Of a stretch of 64,000 nucleotides of DNA, positions 26,952-34,809 are shown one piece after another. Within the stretch, counting starts at the first letter, position 1. The number at the start of each line of letters is the position of its first letter. A program made the translations under genes and the position numbers. The stretch is from Corallococcus macrosporus DSM 14697 (GTDB taxonomy: Bacteria > Myxococcota > Myxococcia > Myxococcales > Myxococcaceae), in the NCBI RefSeq assembly GCF_002305895.1, contig NZ_CP022203.1, positions 1,528,501 through 1,592,500 on the forward strand, in the 5' to 3' direction. Below the pieces are notes generated by a model that saw nothing but the letters and a program-made list of their open reading frames with translations, did not search any database and was not told the origin of the DNA.

Positions 26952-27590
26952 GTGGCCCGACGCCGCCCCAACTTCAACAAGACACTCCGCTCCCTCATCC
27001 GGGACATCGCGGCGAAGATGCCGGAGTTCGGGCATGTGAAGGCGGGCCGCATCCTCGTCGTGGCCGGCGAGGCCCGCCGCGCCTCCCGGGGCACCGTGAA
27101 GCCCCTGTGCTTCCGGGGAGGGAAGAGCATGGACCGCAGCGGACGCCGCAAGCCCATCATCCGCATCCGGCGCAAGCGGATGCTGTACTGCATCACCCTG
27201 CGCCCGCTCTTCTTCCGGGGCTCCACCGCCCAGGCGCGCGTGGAGACGGTGATTCACGAGCTCTTCCACATGTCGCGCCGCTTCGACGGGACGCTGCACT
27301 CCGGCCGGCGCCATGACGTGCTGGGGCGCAACTTCTCCCGCAAGCTCAAGCCGCTGGTGCGCCGCTACCTCAAGCTGTGCCCCCCGGAGCTGCTGGCCAG
27401 CATGGCCCACTCCGGCGAGGTGCGCATCCTCCAGTGGCTGGAGCGGCCCGGCCCCGCGTACCTGCCCGGCGGCAGCCGCCGCGTGCGGAAGGTCTACACC
27501 GAGGACCAGCTCTACTCCGGCGTCGCCCGCATGGTGACGCCCAAGGTGCGTCTGGCTCGCGACACCTCCGCGCGCTCCAAGGTTCACTGA
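26952..27590 (+). CDS. SprT-like/putative zinc metallopeptidase
   Basis: GTG 26952 gives 212 residues. The metal site is VIHELFHMSRRF (His102, Glu103, His106) with further His in GTLHSGRRHD as likely third ligand. The protein is very basic (GRRKPIIRIRRKRMLYC) and lacks a signal peptide, so it acts in the cytoplasm, perhaps on DNA-associated substrates as SprT-family proteins do. It also resembles phage-type metallopeptidases annotated as 'putative metallopeptidase'. It is divergent from the LEA lipoprotein gene with 68 bp between starts. Confidence 0.7.
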   Translation: MARRRPNFNKTLRSLIRDIAAKMPEFGHVKAGRILVVAGEARRASRGTVKPLCFRGGKSMDRSGRRKPIIRIRRKRMLYCITLRPLFFRGSTAQARVETVIHELFHMSRRFDGTLHSGRRHDVLGRNFSRKLKPLVRRYLKLCPPELLASMAHSGEVRILQWLERPGPAYLPGGSRRVRKVYTEDQLYSGVARMVTPKVRLARDTSARSKVH

Positions 27591-27645
27591 GCGAAAGGCG
27601 CCCGCGCACCCGGATTCTCACGGGGGTGGTTTTTTCGCCAATCGT

Positions 27646-27674
27646 TTGACTTTGAAAATCAGTATCAATATCGT
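27646..27674 (+). promoter_or_regulatory. Promoter overlapped by a Fur box, heme-uptake locus
   Basis: TTGACT (27646-27651), 17 bp and TATCGT (27669-27674) form a reasonable -35/-10 pair in an AT-rich island. The 19-mer GAAAATCAGTATCAATATC (27654-27672) reads on the other strand as GATATTGATACTGATTTTC, 15 of 19 matching the classical Fur consensus GATAATGATAATCATTATC. A bound repressor would cover the spacer and -10, so iron-dependent repression of the downstream genes is expected. Confidence 0.7.
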
Positions 27675-27701
27675 TCTTGGCGTTTCGAGCCAGGAGCGGT
27701 G

Positions 27702-27890
27702 ATGCGCGACGGTTGCCACGGTGAAGGCGGGGCGCGGGAGCTGCGCTGCATGTGCGGAAGCCTGCTGGCGCGGTTGGTCCCGGAGGGCGTGGAGTTGAAG
27801 TGCCGCCGCTGCCACCGGACCCAGGTGGTGCCCCTGGAGCGGACGCCGCCGGAAGGTGGCGGTGCGCAGGTGGGCGGCTCCGGCCGCTGA
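27702..27890 (+). CDS. Small Com-like zinc-finger protein
   Basis: This 62-residue ORF begins at ATG 27702 with AGGAG five bases upstream (GTG 27699 is also possible). It contains a four-Cys cluster, LRCMCGSLLARL then LKCRRCHRTQVV, resembling the zinc-binding fold of phage Mu Com and its chromosomal relatives, which are small translational or transcriptional regulators. It is the first ORF after the Fur-box promoter and precedes the TonB receptor by 131 bp, so it may itself be iron-regulated and may regulate the receptor mRNA. That role is inference. Confidence 0.6.
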   Translation: MRDGCHGEGGARELRCMCGSLLARLVPEGVELKCRRCHRTQVVPLERTPPEGGGAQVGGSGR

Positions 27891-27976
27891 AGCGCGAGTC
27901 GTCCCCGGGCCGCGCGGGCTTGGGTGCAGTGAGGTCTTTTCCTGAGGCCCGAGGCCCTTGAGCCCAGCGCCCTACA

Positions 27977-27996
27977 GGGCCTTCCGCGGAAGGCCC
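27977..27996. repeat. Perfect 20-bp palindrome upstream of the TonB receptor
   Basis: The sequence GGGCCTTCCGCGGAAGGCCC is identical to its reverse complement and lies 25 bp before the receptor start codon, between the Com-like ORF and the receptor. It could be an operator for a dimeric regulator or fold into an RNA hairpin in the leader. Confidence 0.7.
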
Positions 27997-28021
27997 CCGG
28001 CCTTGCGCCGGAGGACGCAGC

Positions 28022-30025
28022 ATGTCGTGGCGTGGGTGTTTGCTCTTCGCGGCCTGTTCCCTGCCGTGGGCGGCGTGGGGCAGTGACAGTGAAGCGCCTG
28101 CCGGTGAGGCGGCTGCCACCGGGGTGACCTCGCCCGGCGCGCAGTCCGTTCCAGCGGATGCGCGCCAGGCGGCGCCGCTCGAGCCAGAGGAGGTTCGGGG
28201 CGCGCGGACGGTGGTGACGGCGTCGCGCTCGCCCGAGCGGCTCGAGGACTCGGCGGTAGCCACGGAGGTCATCACCCGCGCGGACATCCTGGCCAGCGGA
28301 GCGCGGGACGCGTCGGAGCTGCTCGCCGCGCACCCCGGGCTCCAGGTGACGCAGACCTTCGCGGGCGCGACGGTGCAGCTCCAGGGCCTGTCGCCGGAGT
28401 ACGTGCTGGTGCTGGTGGACGGTGAGCGCGTCGCGGGCCGCGTGGCCGGCAGCGTGGACCTCTCCCGCCTGTCCACCGAGGACATCGAGCAGGTGGAGGT
28501 CGTGAAGGGCCCCTCGTCGGTCCTCTACGGCAGCGACGCGGTGGCCGGCGTGGTGAACCTCATCACCCGCCGCGCGCGCCGGCCGCTGGGCGCCGAGCTG
28601 CGCGCGTCCTACGGCAACATGCAGCGGCTGGAGCTGGACGCCACGGGCGAGGCGAAGGGGGAGGACTGGGGCCTGCGGCTGAGCGGCGGCCTGGCGCGGC
28701 GGGACGCGTACCACCTGGACCCGGCGAGCATCGGCACCACGGGCAGCAGCCTGGATGGCATCGACGTGTCCGCGGGTGGCGATTGGCGCGCCGGCGACAG
28801 CGCCACGGTGCAGGCCAACGCCACCTACGCCCGGCGGGTGCAGCGCGGCGTGGACGTGGGCGTGACGGGCGCCATCTTCGACCGCGCCGCCCGCGATGAC
28901 TCGCTCTCCGCGCGGCTGTCGCCTCGCTGGACGCTGTCCAACGGCGCGGTGCTGCGCGTGGACGGCGCGTATGCGTGGTTCAACCGGCGCTACCTGAGAG
29001 ACCAGCGCCGCTCCAACGCGCTGGACACCATCGAGGACACCCGCGAGCAGCAGGGCCGCCTGGGCGCGCAGCTCGACGCGAAGCTGGGCCAGTCCCATGC
29101 CTTCGTGGCCGGCGCGGAGCTGCTGGGCGAGTGGCTCCAGGCGGACCGGCTGGGCGACGACGGCCGGGGCCGGCGTGGCCGCGTGTCGCTCTACGCGCAG
29201 GACAACTGGACGCTGGTGCCGCGCCTGAAGCTCACGCTGGTGCCGGGCGCGCGCGTGGACACGGACACGCAGTTCGGCACGGCGGTGACGCCTCGGCTGG
29301 CGGCGCGCATGGACCCCGCCTCCTGGCTCACGCTGCGCGGCAGCTACGGCTGGGCGTTCCGGGCCCCTGGCTTTCAGGAGATGCTGCTCGACTTCGAGAA
29401 CCCCAGCGTGGGCTACATGGTGCGCGGCAACCCCGACCTGCGTCCGGAGCGCTCGCGCAGCTTCAACCTGTCGGTGGAGGTGAAGCCCGCGGGCTCCTCG
29501 CTCCTGTGGGTGAGCGCGTTCCAGCACAACCTCCAGGACATGATTGGCGTCTCCACGGAGATGTCCGGTCCGCAGCAGCTCTTCACCTACGTGAACATCG
29601 CGCGAGCGCGCGTGCGCGGCGGTGAGGTGGGCATCCGCCAGCAGCTCCCCGGCCGCGTCTCCGCGGAGCTGGGCTACACGCTCACCGCCGGGCGCGCCGA
29701 GGAGACGGGGCTGGCGCTGGAGGGGCAGGCGCGCCACCGCCTCACGGCGCAGGCCACCTGGCGTCACCGGGTGACGGGCCTGGAGGCCTGGGTGCGCGGC
29801 GCGCTCGTGGGGCCTCGTCCCTTCTATCCGGACACGGACGGCGACGGCGTCGCCAACCCGTACGACGCGAAGACCTACGTCACCGTGGATGCCCGCCTGG
29901 GCTGGCGCATGCGCGAGGAGCTCCAGTTCTTCGTGCTGGGCACCAACCTGGCGAACGCGGGCAACCCCACCGACCTGCCGATTCCTCCTCGCGCCATCCA
30001 GGCCGGCATCTCCGCCCGGCTCTGA
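28022..30025 (+). CDS. TonB-dependent outer-membrane receptor, probably for heme
   Basis: The 667-residue protein has a signal peptide, a TonB-box-like segment (ARTVVTASRSPERLEDS) and a plug domain (LLAAHPGLQVTQTFAGATVQ, VEVVKGPSSVLYGSDAVAGV). The C-terminal beta-barrel contains SYGWAFRAPGFQEMLLDFEN and MVRGNPDLRPERSRSFNL, and the end FVLGTNLANAGNPTDLPIPP. It uses proton-motive force through TonB to import its ligand. Heme as ligand is inferred from the downstream HmuY-like, HemS-like and hemin ABC genes. A calcium-loop-like DTDGDGVANPYD occurs near the C-terminus. A GGAGG ribosome site precedes ATG 28022. Confidence 0.92.
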   Translation: MSWRGCLLFAACSLPWAAWGSDSEAPAGEAAATGVTSPGAQSVPADARQAAPLEPEEVRGARTVVTASRSPERLEDSAVATEVITRADILASGARDASELLAAHPGLQVTQTFAGATVQLQGLSPEYVLVLVDGERVAGRVAGSVDLSRLSTEDIEQVEVVKGPSSVLYGSDAVAGVVNLITRRARRPLGAELRASYGNMQRLELDATGEAKGEDWGLRLSGGLARRDAYHLDPASIGTTGSSLDGIDVSAGGDWRAGDSATVQANATYARRVQRGVDVGVTGAIFDRAARDDSLSARLSPRWTLSNGAVLRVDGAYAWFNRRYLRDQRRSNALDTIEDTREQQGRLGAQLDAKLGQSHAFVAGAELLGEWLQADRLGDDGRGRRGRVSLYAQDNWTLVPRLKLTLVPGARVDTDTQFGTAVTPRLAARMDPASWLTLRGSYGWAFRAPGFQEMLLDFENPSVGYMVRGNPDLRPERSRSFNLSVEVKPAGSSLLWVSAFQHNLQDMIGVSTEMSGPQQLFTYVNIARARVRGGEVGIRQQLPGRVSAELGYTLTAGRAEETGLALEGQARHRLTAQATWRHRVTGLEAWVRGALVGPRPFYPDTDGDGVANPYDAKTYVTVDARLGWRMREELQFFVLGTNLANAGNPTDLPIPPRAIQAGISARL

Positions 30026-30067
30026 CGCTTCCTCTTCCCCTCTCACCCACTCCTGAAAGGAGTCCCC

Positions 30068-30769
30068 ATGTCCCGTCTTGCTCCCCGCTCTTCCTTCCTG
30101 GGCCGCGCCGTCGCCGCCCTGCTGCTGGCCGGCTCGCTGTCCGCCTGCGGTGATGACCTCGAGCTGCCGCCCGACCCGCAGAACCCCGACCCGCAGAACC
30201 CCGGTGAGCAGGAGGAAGACGCGCCGGTGAATGGCACGCACACCACGCACGTGGCCAACGGCGATGGCTCGTACACCACCGCGGTGAACGCGACGGGCAG
30301 CTCGGAGTGGATTGGCCTGGACCTGGACAACGGCACGCAGGTCAGCAAGGAGACGGACGCCGCCTGGGACGTGGCCTTCCAGCGCTTCAACATCCTCTCC
30401 CGGGGAGGCGTGAGCGGCAGCGGCGACGTGGCGGTGGCGGTGCTCACCGAGACGGACTTCGCGCAGGTGACGCAGGCGCCCGCGGACGGCTACCTCGTGG
30501 ATGCCGAGGACGGCGAGGACCGGGGCACGGACCCGGACAGCGCCTTCAACGTGGGCGACGGCTGGTACGCGTACGACATGTCGACGCATGCCCTTTCGGC
30601 GCGCCGCAACGTTTATGTCGTCCGCTCGGACGAGGGCGCCTACTTCAAGATTGCGCTGCAGTCCTACTACGACGACGCGGGCACGCCCGGGATGTTGTCG
30701 TTCCGTTGGGCGAAGGTGCCCGCTCCCGCCTCCGCTGGCAGCGCCCTGGCGCAGCCGTCCCAGCACTGA
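30068..30769 (+). CDS. hmuY: HmuY-family heme-binding-type lipoprotein
   Basis: The lipobox is LLLAGSLSACGDD and the mature N-terminus carries a short repeat (DPQNPDPQNP) as linker. The remainder matches the HmuY family: WIGLDLDNGTQVS, AWDVAFQRFNILSRGG, GWYAYDMSTHALSARRNVYV and FKIALQSYYDD. HmuY was described as a surface heme-binding lipoprotein in Bacteroidetes, where it passes heme to a TonB receptor. Here the gene follows such a receptor by 42 bp, in line with the same partnership. An AAAGGAG site precedes the start. Heme ligands cannot be assigned by eye. Confidence 0.82.
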   Translation: MSRLAPRSSFLGRAVAALLLAGSLSACGDDLELPPDPQNPDPQNPGEQEEDAPVNGTHTTHVANGDGSYTTAVNATGSSEWIGLDLDNGTQVSKETDAAWDVAFQRFNILSRGGVSGSGDVAVAVLTETDFAQVTQAPADGYLVDAEDGEDRGTDPDSAFNVGDGWYAYDMSTHALSARRNVYVVRSDEGAYFKIALQSYYDDAGTPGMLSFRWAKVPAPASAGSALAQPSQH

Positions 30770-30796
30770 ATCCCTTTCCATCCCCAGGTGTCAGAC

Positions 30797-31882
30797 ATGA
30801 ATCAGACCGCGAACTCTGATGTCGTCTCCGAGCCCGTCCGCCTGCGCCAGCGTTGGCAGGCGCTTCGTGACGAGCAGCCTCGTACCCGTATCCGTGACGC
30901 CGCCGAGCAGCTCGGGGTGAGCGAAGCGCAGTTGCTCGCCACGGGGCTGGGCGAAACCGTCGTCCGGCTGGACCTCCGGCTGGACGCGCTGCTGCCCCGC
31001 ATCGAAACGCTGGGCCGGGTGATGTCCCTCACCCGCAACGCGCACGCCGTGCACGAGAAGCGCGGCACGTGGCGCAACATCGAGCTGCACGGCAAGCAGG
31101 GGCTGGTGCTGGACGAGGAGATCGACCTGCGCCTGTTCTTCTCGCGCTGGACCTTCGGCTTCGCCATCCGCGAGCCGCACGGCGACGGCCTCCGCCGCAG
31201 CCTCCAGTTCTTCGACGCGTCGGGCATGGCCATCCACAAGATCTACGTGGAAGAGGCCGGGCGCGAGGAGACCTTCGACGCCCTGGTGAAGGAGTTCACG
31301 CACGCGGAGCAGTCGCCGCGGCTCAGCGTCGTCCCGGCCACGCCGGCCGCGGCGCCGCGGCCCGACAGCGCTATTGACGTGGAGGGCCTGCGCTCGGGCT
31401 GGCGCGCGCTCCAGGACACGCACGAGTTCTTCGCGCTGCTCAGCCGCTTCAAGGTGGCGCGCACCCAGGCGCTCCGCCTGGCCGAGCCGGAGCTGGCCAC
31501 GGCGGTGAAGCCGGACGCGCTGACGTGGGTGCTGGAGAAGGCCTCCGCCGCGCAGCTGCCCATCATGATTTTCGTGGGCAACCCGGGCTGCATCCAGATT
31601 CACACCGGCCCGGTGAAGAACGTGAAGGCCATGGGGCCGTGGATGAACGTGCTGGACGCGGGCTTCAACCTCCACGTCCGCGCCGACCACGTGCACTCGG
31701 CGTGGGTCGTCCGCAAGCCCACGCGGGACGGCGTCGTCACGTCGGTGGAGCTGTTCGACGAGGCCGGGGAGAACATCGGGCTCATCTTCGGCAAGCGGAA
31801 GCCCGGGGTGCCGGAGTCGCAGGAGTGGCGGGCGCTGGCCGAGGCGCTGGCCCAGGCAATGCCCGCGCGGGAGGTGGCGTGA
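30797..31882 (+). CDS. hmuS: HemS/HmuS hemin-degrading factor family protein
   Basis: The 361-residue protein shows the duplicated ChuS/HemS fold. The first repeat has IETLGRVMSLTRNAHAVHEK, GLVLDEEIDLRLFFSRW and SLQFFDASGMAIHKIYV. The second has LPIMIFVGNPGCIQIHTGPV, MNVLDAGFNLHVRADHVHSA and SVELFDEAGENIGLIFGKRK. Family members bind cytoplasmic heme and either degrade it or hand it on, releasing iron. ATG 30797 was preferred over GTG 30788. Its stop codon shares one base with the start of the binding-protein gene, so translation is coupled to the ABC importer. Confidence 0.92.
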   Translation: MNQTANSDVVSEPVRLRQRWQALRDEQPRTRIRDAAEQLGVSEAQLLATGLGETVVRLDLRLDALLPRIETLGRVMSLTRNAHAVHEKRGTWRNIELHGKQGLVLDEEIDLRLFFSRWTFGFAIREPHGDGLRRSLQFFDASGMAIHKIYVEEAGREETFDALVKEFTHAEQSPRLSVVPATPAAAPRPDSAIDVEGLRSGWRALQDTHEFFALLSRFKVARTQALRLAEPELATAVKPDALTWVLEKASAAQLPIMIFVGNPGCIQIHTGPVKNVKAMGPWMNVLDAGFNLHVRADHVHSAWVVRKPTRDGVVTSVELFDEAGENIGLIFGKRKPGVPESQEWRALAEALAQAMPAREVA

Positions 31883-32778
31883 TGCGCCGCGCTTCCGGAC
31901 TGTCGCTGCTCTTCATGGCCATGACGTCGCTCGCCCACGCGGCGGCGCCCGCCAAACCGCGGGCGGCGGCCGCGGCCAAGGCCCCCGTCGCGGCGGCGAA
32001 GCTGGTCACCATTGGTCCCGCCATCACCGAAACCGTCTTCGCGCTGGGCGCGGGCGGCCAGGTGGTGGGCGTGGATGACACCAGCCTCGCGCTGGAGGTC
32101 GCCCGCGAGTCGCCGAAGGTGGGCTACCAGCGGGCGCTGTCGTCGGAGGCCATCATCGCCCTGGGGACGTCGCAGCTCCTGGCGTCCGAGGAGGCGGGGC
32201 CCCCGGGCGTGCTGGAGCAGCTCAAGGCCGCGGGCGTGGACGTGGTGGTGCTGCCGAACAAGCACACCGTGGAGGCCACGCGCGAGCGCATCCGGGCGCT
32301 CGCGAAGCGCCTGGGCAAGGCCGAGCAGGGCGAGGCGCTGGTCAAGCAGTTGGACGCGGACCTGCGCAAGGCCCAGGAGCGCACGGCGGCGCGCAAGGAC
32401 GCGAAGCCGCCGCGGGTCCTCGCGCTGTACGCGCGCGGCGCCAACGTCCTCATGGTGGCGGGCGCCGGGACGGCGGCGGGCGAGCTCGTCACGCTGTCGG
32501 GCGGAGTGAATGCCATCGCCGCCTACTCGGGCCACAAGCCGCTGACGGCCGAGGCGGTGGTCGAGGCCGCGCCGGACTTCATCCTCATGCCGGCCAGCTC
32601 CCTGGAGCCGGTGGGCGGTGAGGAAGGCCTGTCGCGCACGCCGGGCCTGTCGCAGGCGCGCGGCTGGCGCCTCATCACCGTGGATGACGTCCACTTCATG
32701 GGGCTGGGCCCCCACCTGGGCAAGGCCGTGAGCCGCTTGCAGGATGGGTACGCCTCCCCGGCTCGGGACAGCAGATGA
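31882..32778 (+). CDS. hmuT: Hemin ABC transporter, periplasmic binding protein
   Basis: The 298-residue protein has a signal peptide (FMAMTSLAHAAAPAKP) and the class III binding-protein fold used for siderophores and heme: KLVTIGPAITETVFALGAGG, VVGVDDTSLALEVARESPKV, the helical backbone, LYARGANVLMVAGAGTAAGE and FILMPASSLEPVGGEEGLSR. It carries heme from the receptor to HmuUV. Neighbouring genes and translational coupling (ATGA with hmuU) support the assignment to heme rather than to a siderophore. Confidence 0.92.
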   Translation: MRRASGLSLLFMAMTSLAHAAAPAKPRAAAAAKAPVAAAKLVTIGPAITETVFALGAGGQVVGVDDTSLALEVARESPKVGYQRALSSEAIIALGTSQLLASEEAGPPGVLEQLKAAGVDVVVLPNKHTVEATRERIRALAKRLGKAEQGEALVKQLDADLRKAQERTAARKDAKPPRVLALYARGANVLMVAGAGTAAGELVTLSGGVNAIAAYSGHKPLTAEAVVEAAPDFILMPASSLEPVGGEEGLSRTPGLSQARGWRLITVDDVHFMGLGPHLGKAVSRLQDGYASPARDSR

Positions 32779-33863
32779 GTGCGTCGGGGCTCGCGCCGGT
32801 CTCCGCCAACTACCGCGCGCGGGAGCGCGTCCCGCCGGCAGCCCCGCGTCCGTGGTTGCCGCTGGCGCTGCTGCTGCTGTGCGTGGCGCTCCTCTCGCTC
32901 GCAGTGGGCGCGGTGTCAGTGCCTCCGCTGGCACTGGCGGGCAGTCTCCTGGAGCAGGTGGGGCTGGACCTCGGCCCCAGGCTGGAGTCCGTGCAGCAGG
33001 CGGTGTTGCTGTCCATCCGCCTGCCGCGCGTGACGCTGGGCATCATGGTGGGCGCGGTGCTGGCCACCAGTGGGGCCGCGCTCCAGGCGTTGTTCCGCAA
33101 CCCGCTGGTGGAGCCCGGCCTGCTGGGCACCTCCAGCGGCGCGGCCCTGGGGGCGGTGGCGGCCATCGTCATGGACGTGGCCCTCAGCGCGCACCTCGGC
33201 TCGCTGCGGATGCTGGCGGTGCCGGGCGCGGCCTTCGCGGGCGCGCTGGGCGCCACGCTGCTCGCGCATCGGCTGGGCGGTGGCGGCGGCCGCACGGAGA
33301 CGGCGCGCATCCTCCTGGCGGGCGTGGCCGTCAGCGCGGGGGCGGGCGCGGGCATCGGCCTGCTCACGCAAGTCGCCACCGACGCGCAGCTCCGCTCCAT
33401 CACCTTCTGGACCTGGGGCAGCCTGGGCGGCGCGTCCTGGGACGTGGTGGGGGCGGCCACGCCGCCGCTGCTCGTCGCGCTGGGCCTGCTGCTGCGGGAG
33501 GCGCGCACCCTCAACCTGCTGCTGCTGGGGGAGCGCGAGGCCTGGCACCTGGGCGTGGACGTGGAGCGCCTCAAGCGCCGGCTCATCCTCGCGGCGGCGC
33601 TGGGCGTGGGGGCCGCGGTGTCCGTCTCCGGCGTCATCGCCTTCGTGGGCCTGCTGGTGCCCGCGCTGTTGCGGCTGGCGCTCGGGCCGGACCACCGGCG
33701 GCTGCTCGGGGCGTCCGCGCTGCTGGGGGCCTCGCTGCTGGTGGGCGCGGACCTGCTGGCGCGCACGGCGGCCATCCCCTCCGAGCTGCCCGTGGGCGCG
33801 CTCACCTCCGTGCTGGGTGTTCCCGTCTTCATCGGCCTGCTGTCGCGAAAGGGGGCCGCATGA
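32775..33863 (+). CDS. hmuU: Hemin ABC transporter permease (FecCD family)
   Basis: The 362-residue inner-membrane protein has about ten hydrophobic helices of the FecCD type. Family motifs are SIRLPRVTLGIMVGAVLATS, GAALQALFRNPLVEPGLLGT, TFWTWGSLGGASWD and SGVIAFVGLLVPALLRLALG, followed by the coupling loop GPDHRRLLGASALLGASLLV. It forms a homodimeric channel for heme with HmuV as ATPase. It overlaps both neighbours by 4 bp (ATGA at each junction). Confidence 0.93.
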   Translation: MSASGLAPVSANYRARERVPPAAPRPWLPLALLLLCVALLSLAVGAVSVPPLALAGSLLEQVGLDLGPRLESVQQAVLLSIRLPRVTLGIMVGAVLATSGAALQALFRNPLVEPGLLGTSSGAALGAVAAIVMDVALSAHLGSLRMLAVPGAAFAGALGATLLAHRLGGGGGRTETARILLAGVAVSAGAGAGIGLLTQVATDAQLRSITFWTWGSLGGASWDVVGAATPPLLVALGLLLREARTLNLLLLGEREAWHLGVDVERLKRRLILAAALGVGAAVSVSGVIAFVGLLVPALLRLALGPDHRRLLGASALLGASLLVGADLLARTAAIPSELPVGALTSVLGVPVFIGLLSRKGAA

Positions 33864-34663
33864 GCCTGGAGGTTCGTGGCATCGAGGTGTGGCGGGGCCG
33901 GGGCCGGACGCTGGGGCCCATGGACCTGGCCCTCCAGCCCGGCGAGGTGCTCGCCGTGGTGGGGCCCAATGGCGCGGGCAAGTCCACGCTGCTGTCGGCC
34001 ATGTCGGGCGAGCTGAGGTGCTCGACGGGCGAGGTGGTGCTGGACGGTGTGCCCCTGTCGCGGTGGAAGCCGCGTGAGCGGGCCCTGCGGCTGGGGGTGC
34101 TTCCCCAGGAGTCATCGCTGGGCTTCGGCTTCACGGCGCTGGAGGTGGCGCTGCTGGGGCGCAGTCCCCACGCGAGCCGCGCGGAAGGCAGCGCGGACCT
34201 GGCGGCGGCGGTGGCGGCGCTCGATGCCACCGACACGCGGCATCTGGCTTCGCGCTCCTACCTCACATTGTCGGGCGGTGAGCGGCAGCGCGTCCAGTTG
34301 GCGCGCGTGCTGGCCCAGCTCTCCGAGCCGGTGCCGTCCGGGCACCGCTACCTGCTGTTGGACGAGCCGACGGCGAGCCTGGACCTGTCCCATCAGCACC
34401 TCGTGCTGGAAGCGGCGGCACGCTTCGCCCAGGAGGGCGGCGCGGTGCTGGCCGTGCTCCATGACCTCAACCTGGCCGCGCGCTACGCCCACCGGCTGGC
34501 GGTGCTCGCCGGGGGGCACGTGGTGGAGGTGGGCGCGCCCGCGAGCGTCTTGACGCAGGAGCTGGTGGCCCGCGTCTTCGGCCTGCGCGTCCAGGTCGTC
34601 GAGTGGCCGGGCTCGCCCGGTCCCCTGGTCATCCCGGAGGGCCGCGCGCCTCTGTCGCCTTGA
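33860..34663 (+). CDS. hmuV: Hemin ABC transporter ATP-binding protein
   Basis: This 267-residue ATPase has Walker A VVGPNGAGKST, Q-loop LGVLPQESSLGFGF, signature LSGGERQRVQLARVLAQLS, Walker B YLLLDEPTASLDL and the switch His in AVLHDLNLAARYA. The insertion around LSEPVPSGHRYLLLDE is typical of HmuV-type subunits. It energises heme uptake with HmuT and HmuU and is the last gene of the coupled operon; a long stem-loop starts 27 bp downstream. Confidence 0.95.
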   Translation: MSLEVRGIEVWRGRGRTLGPMDLALQPGEVLAVVGPNGAGKSTLLSAMSGELRCSTGEVVLDGVPLSRWKPRERALRLGVLPQESSLGFGFTALEVALLGRSPHASRAEGSADLAAAVAALDATDTRHLASRSYLTLSGGERQRVQLARVLAQLSEPVPSGHRYLLLDEPTASLDLSHQHLVLEAAARFAQEGGAVLAVLHDLNLAARYAHRLAVLAGGHVVEVGAPASVLTQELVARVFGLRVQVVEWPGSPGPLVIPEGRAPLSP

Positions 34664-34690
34664 GCACAGTTGGGTTCCGCTGGCTTCAGC

Positions 34691-34766
34691 TCCCCGCGGG
34701 AAGGGTCCTGGGCACCCGGTGCCCCTCCACACCGTGGGTGATGGACCAGGACCTTTCCCGTGGGGG
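34691..34766 (+). terminator. Long stem-loop after hmuV (21-bp stem)
   Basis: Bases 34691-34711 pair with 34746-34766 along 21 continuous positions, three of them G-U, around a 34-nt loop that holds its own small hairpin (GCAC/GTGC). It lies 27 bp after the hmuV stop and 43 bp before the next start, so it may end the heme operon or control the following gene. It lacks a T-tract. Confidence 0.45.
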
Positions 34767-34809
34767 GCGCCGTCTTCGAAGCAGGTGATGGCAGACGGGC
34801 AGGGGAGCC

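Noticed and set aside
27665-30781. 1038-codon open frame on the minus strand across the TonB receptor and HmuY genes
   Set aside because: It is low-complexity and lacks a recognisable domain, and it spans two well-supported genes and an intergenic palindrome. It is a GC-bias shadow.
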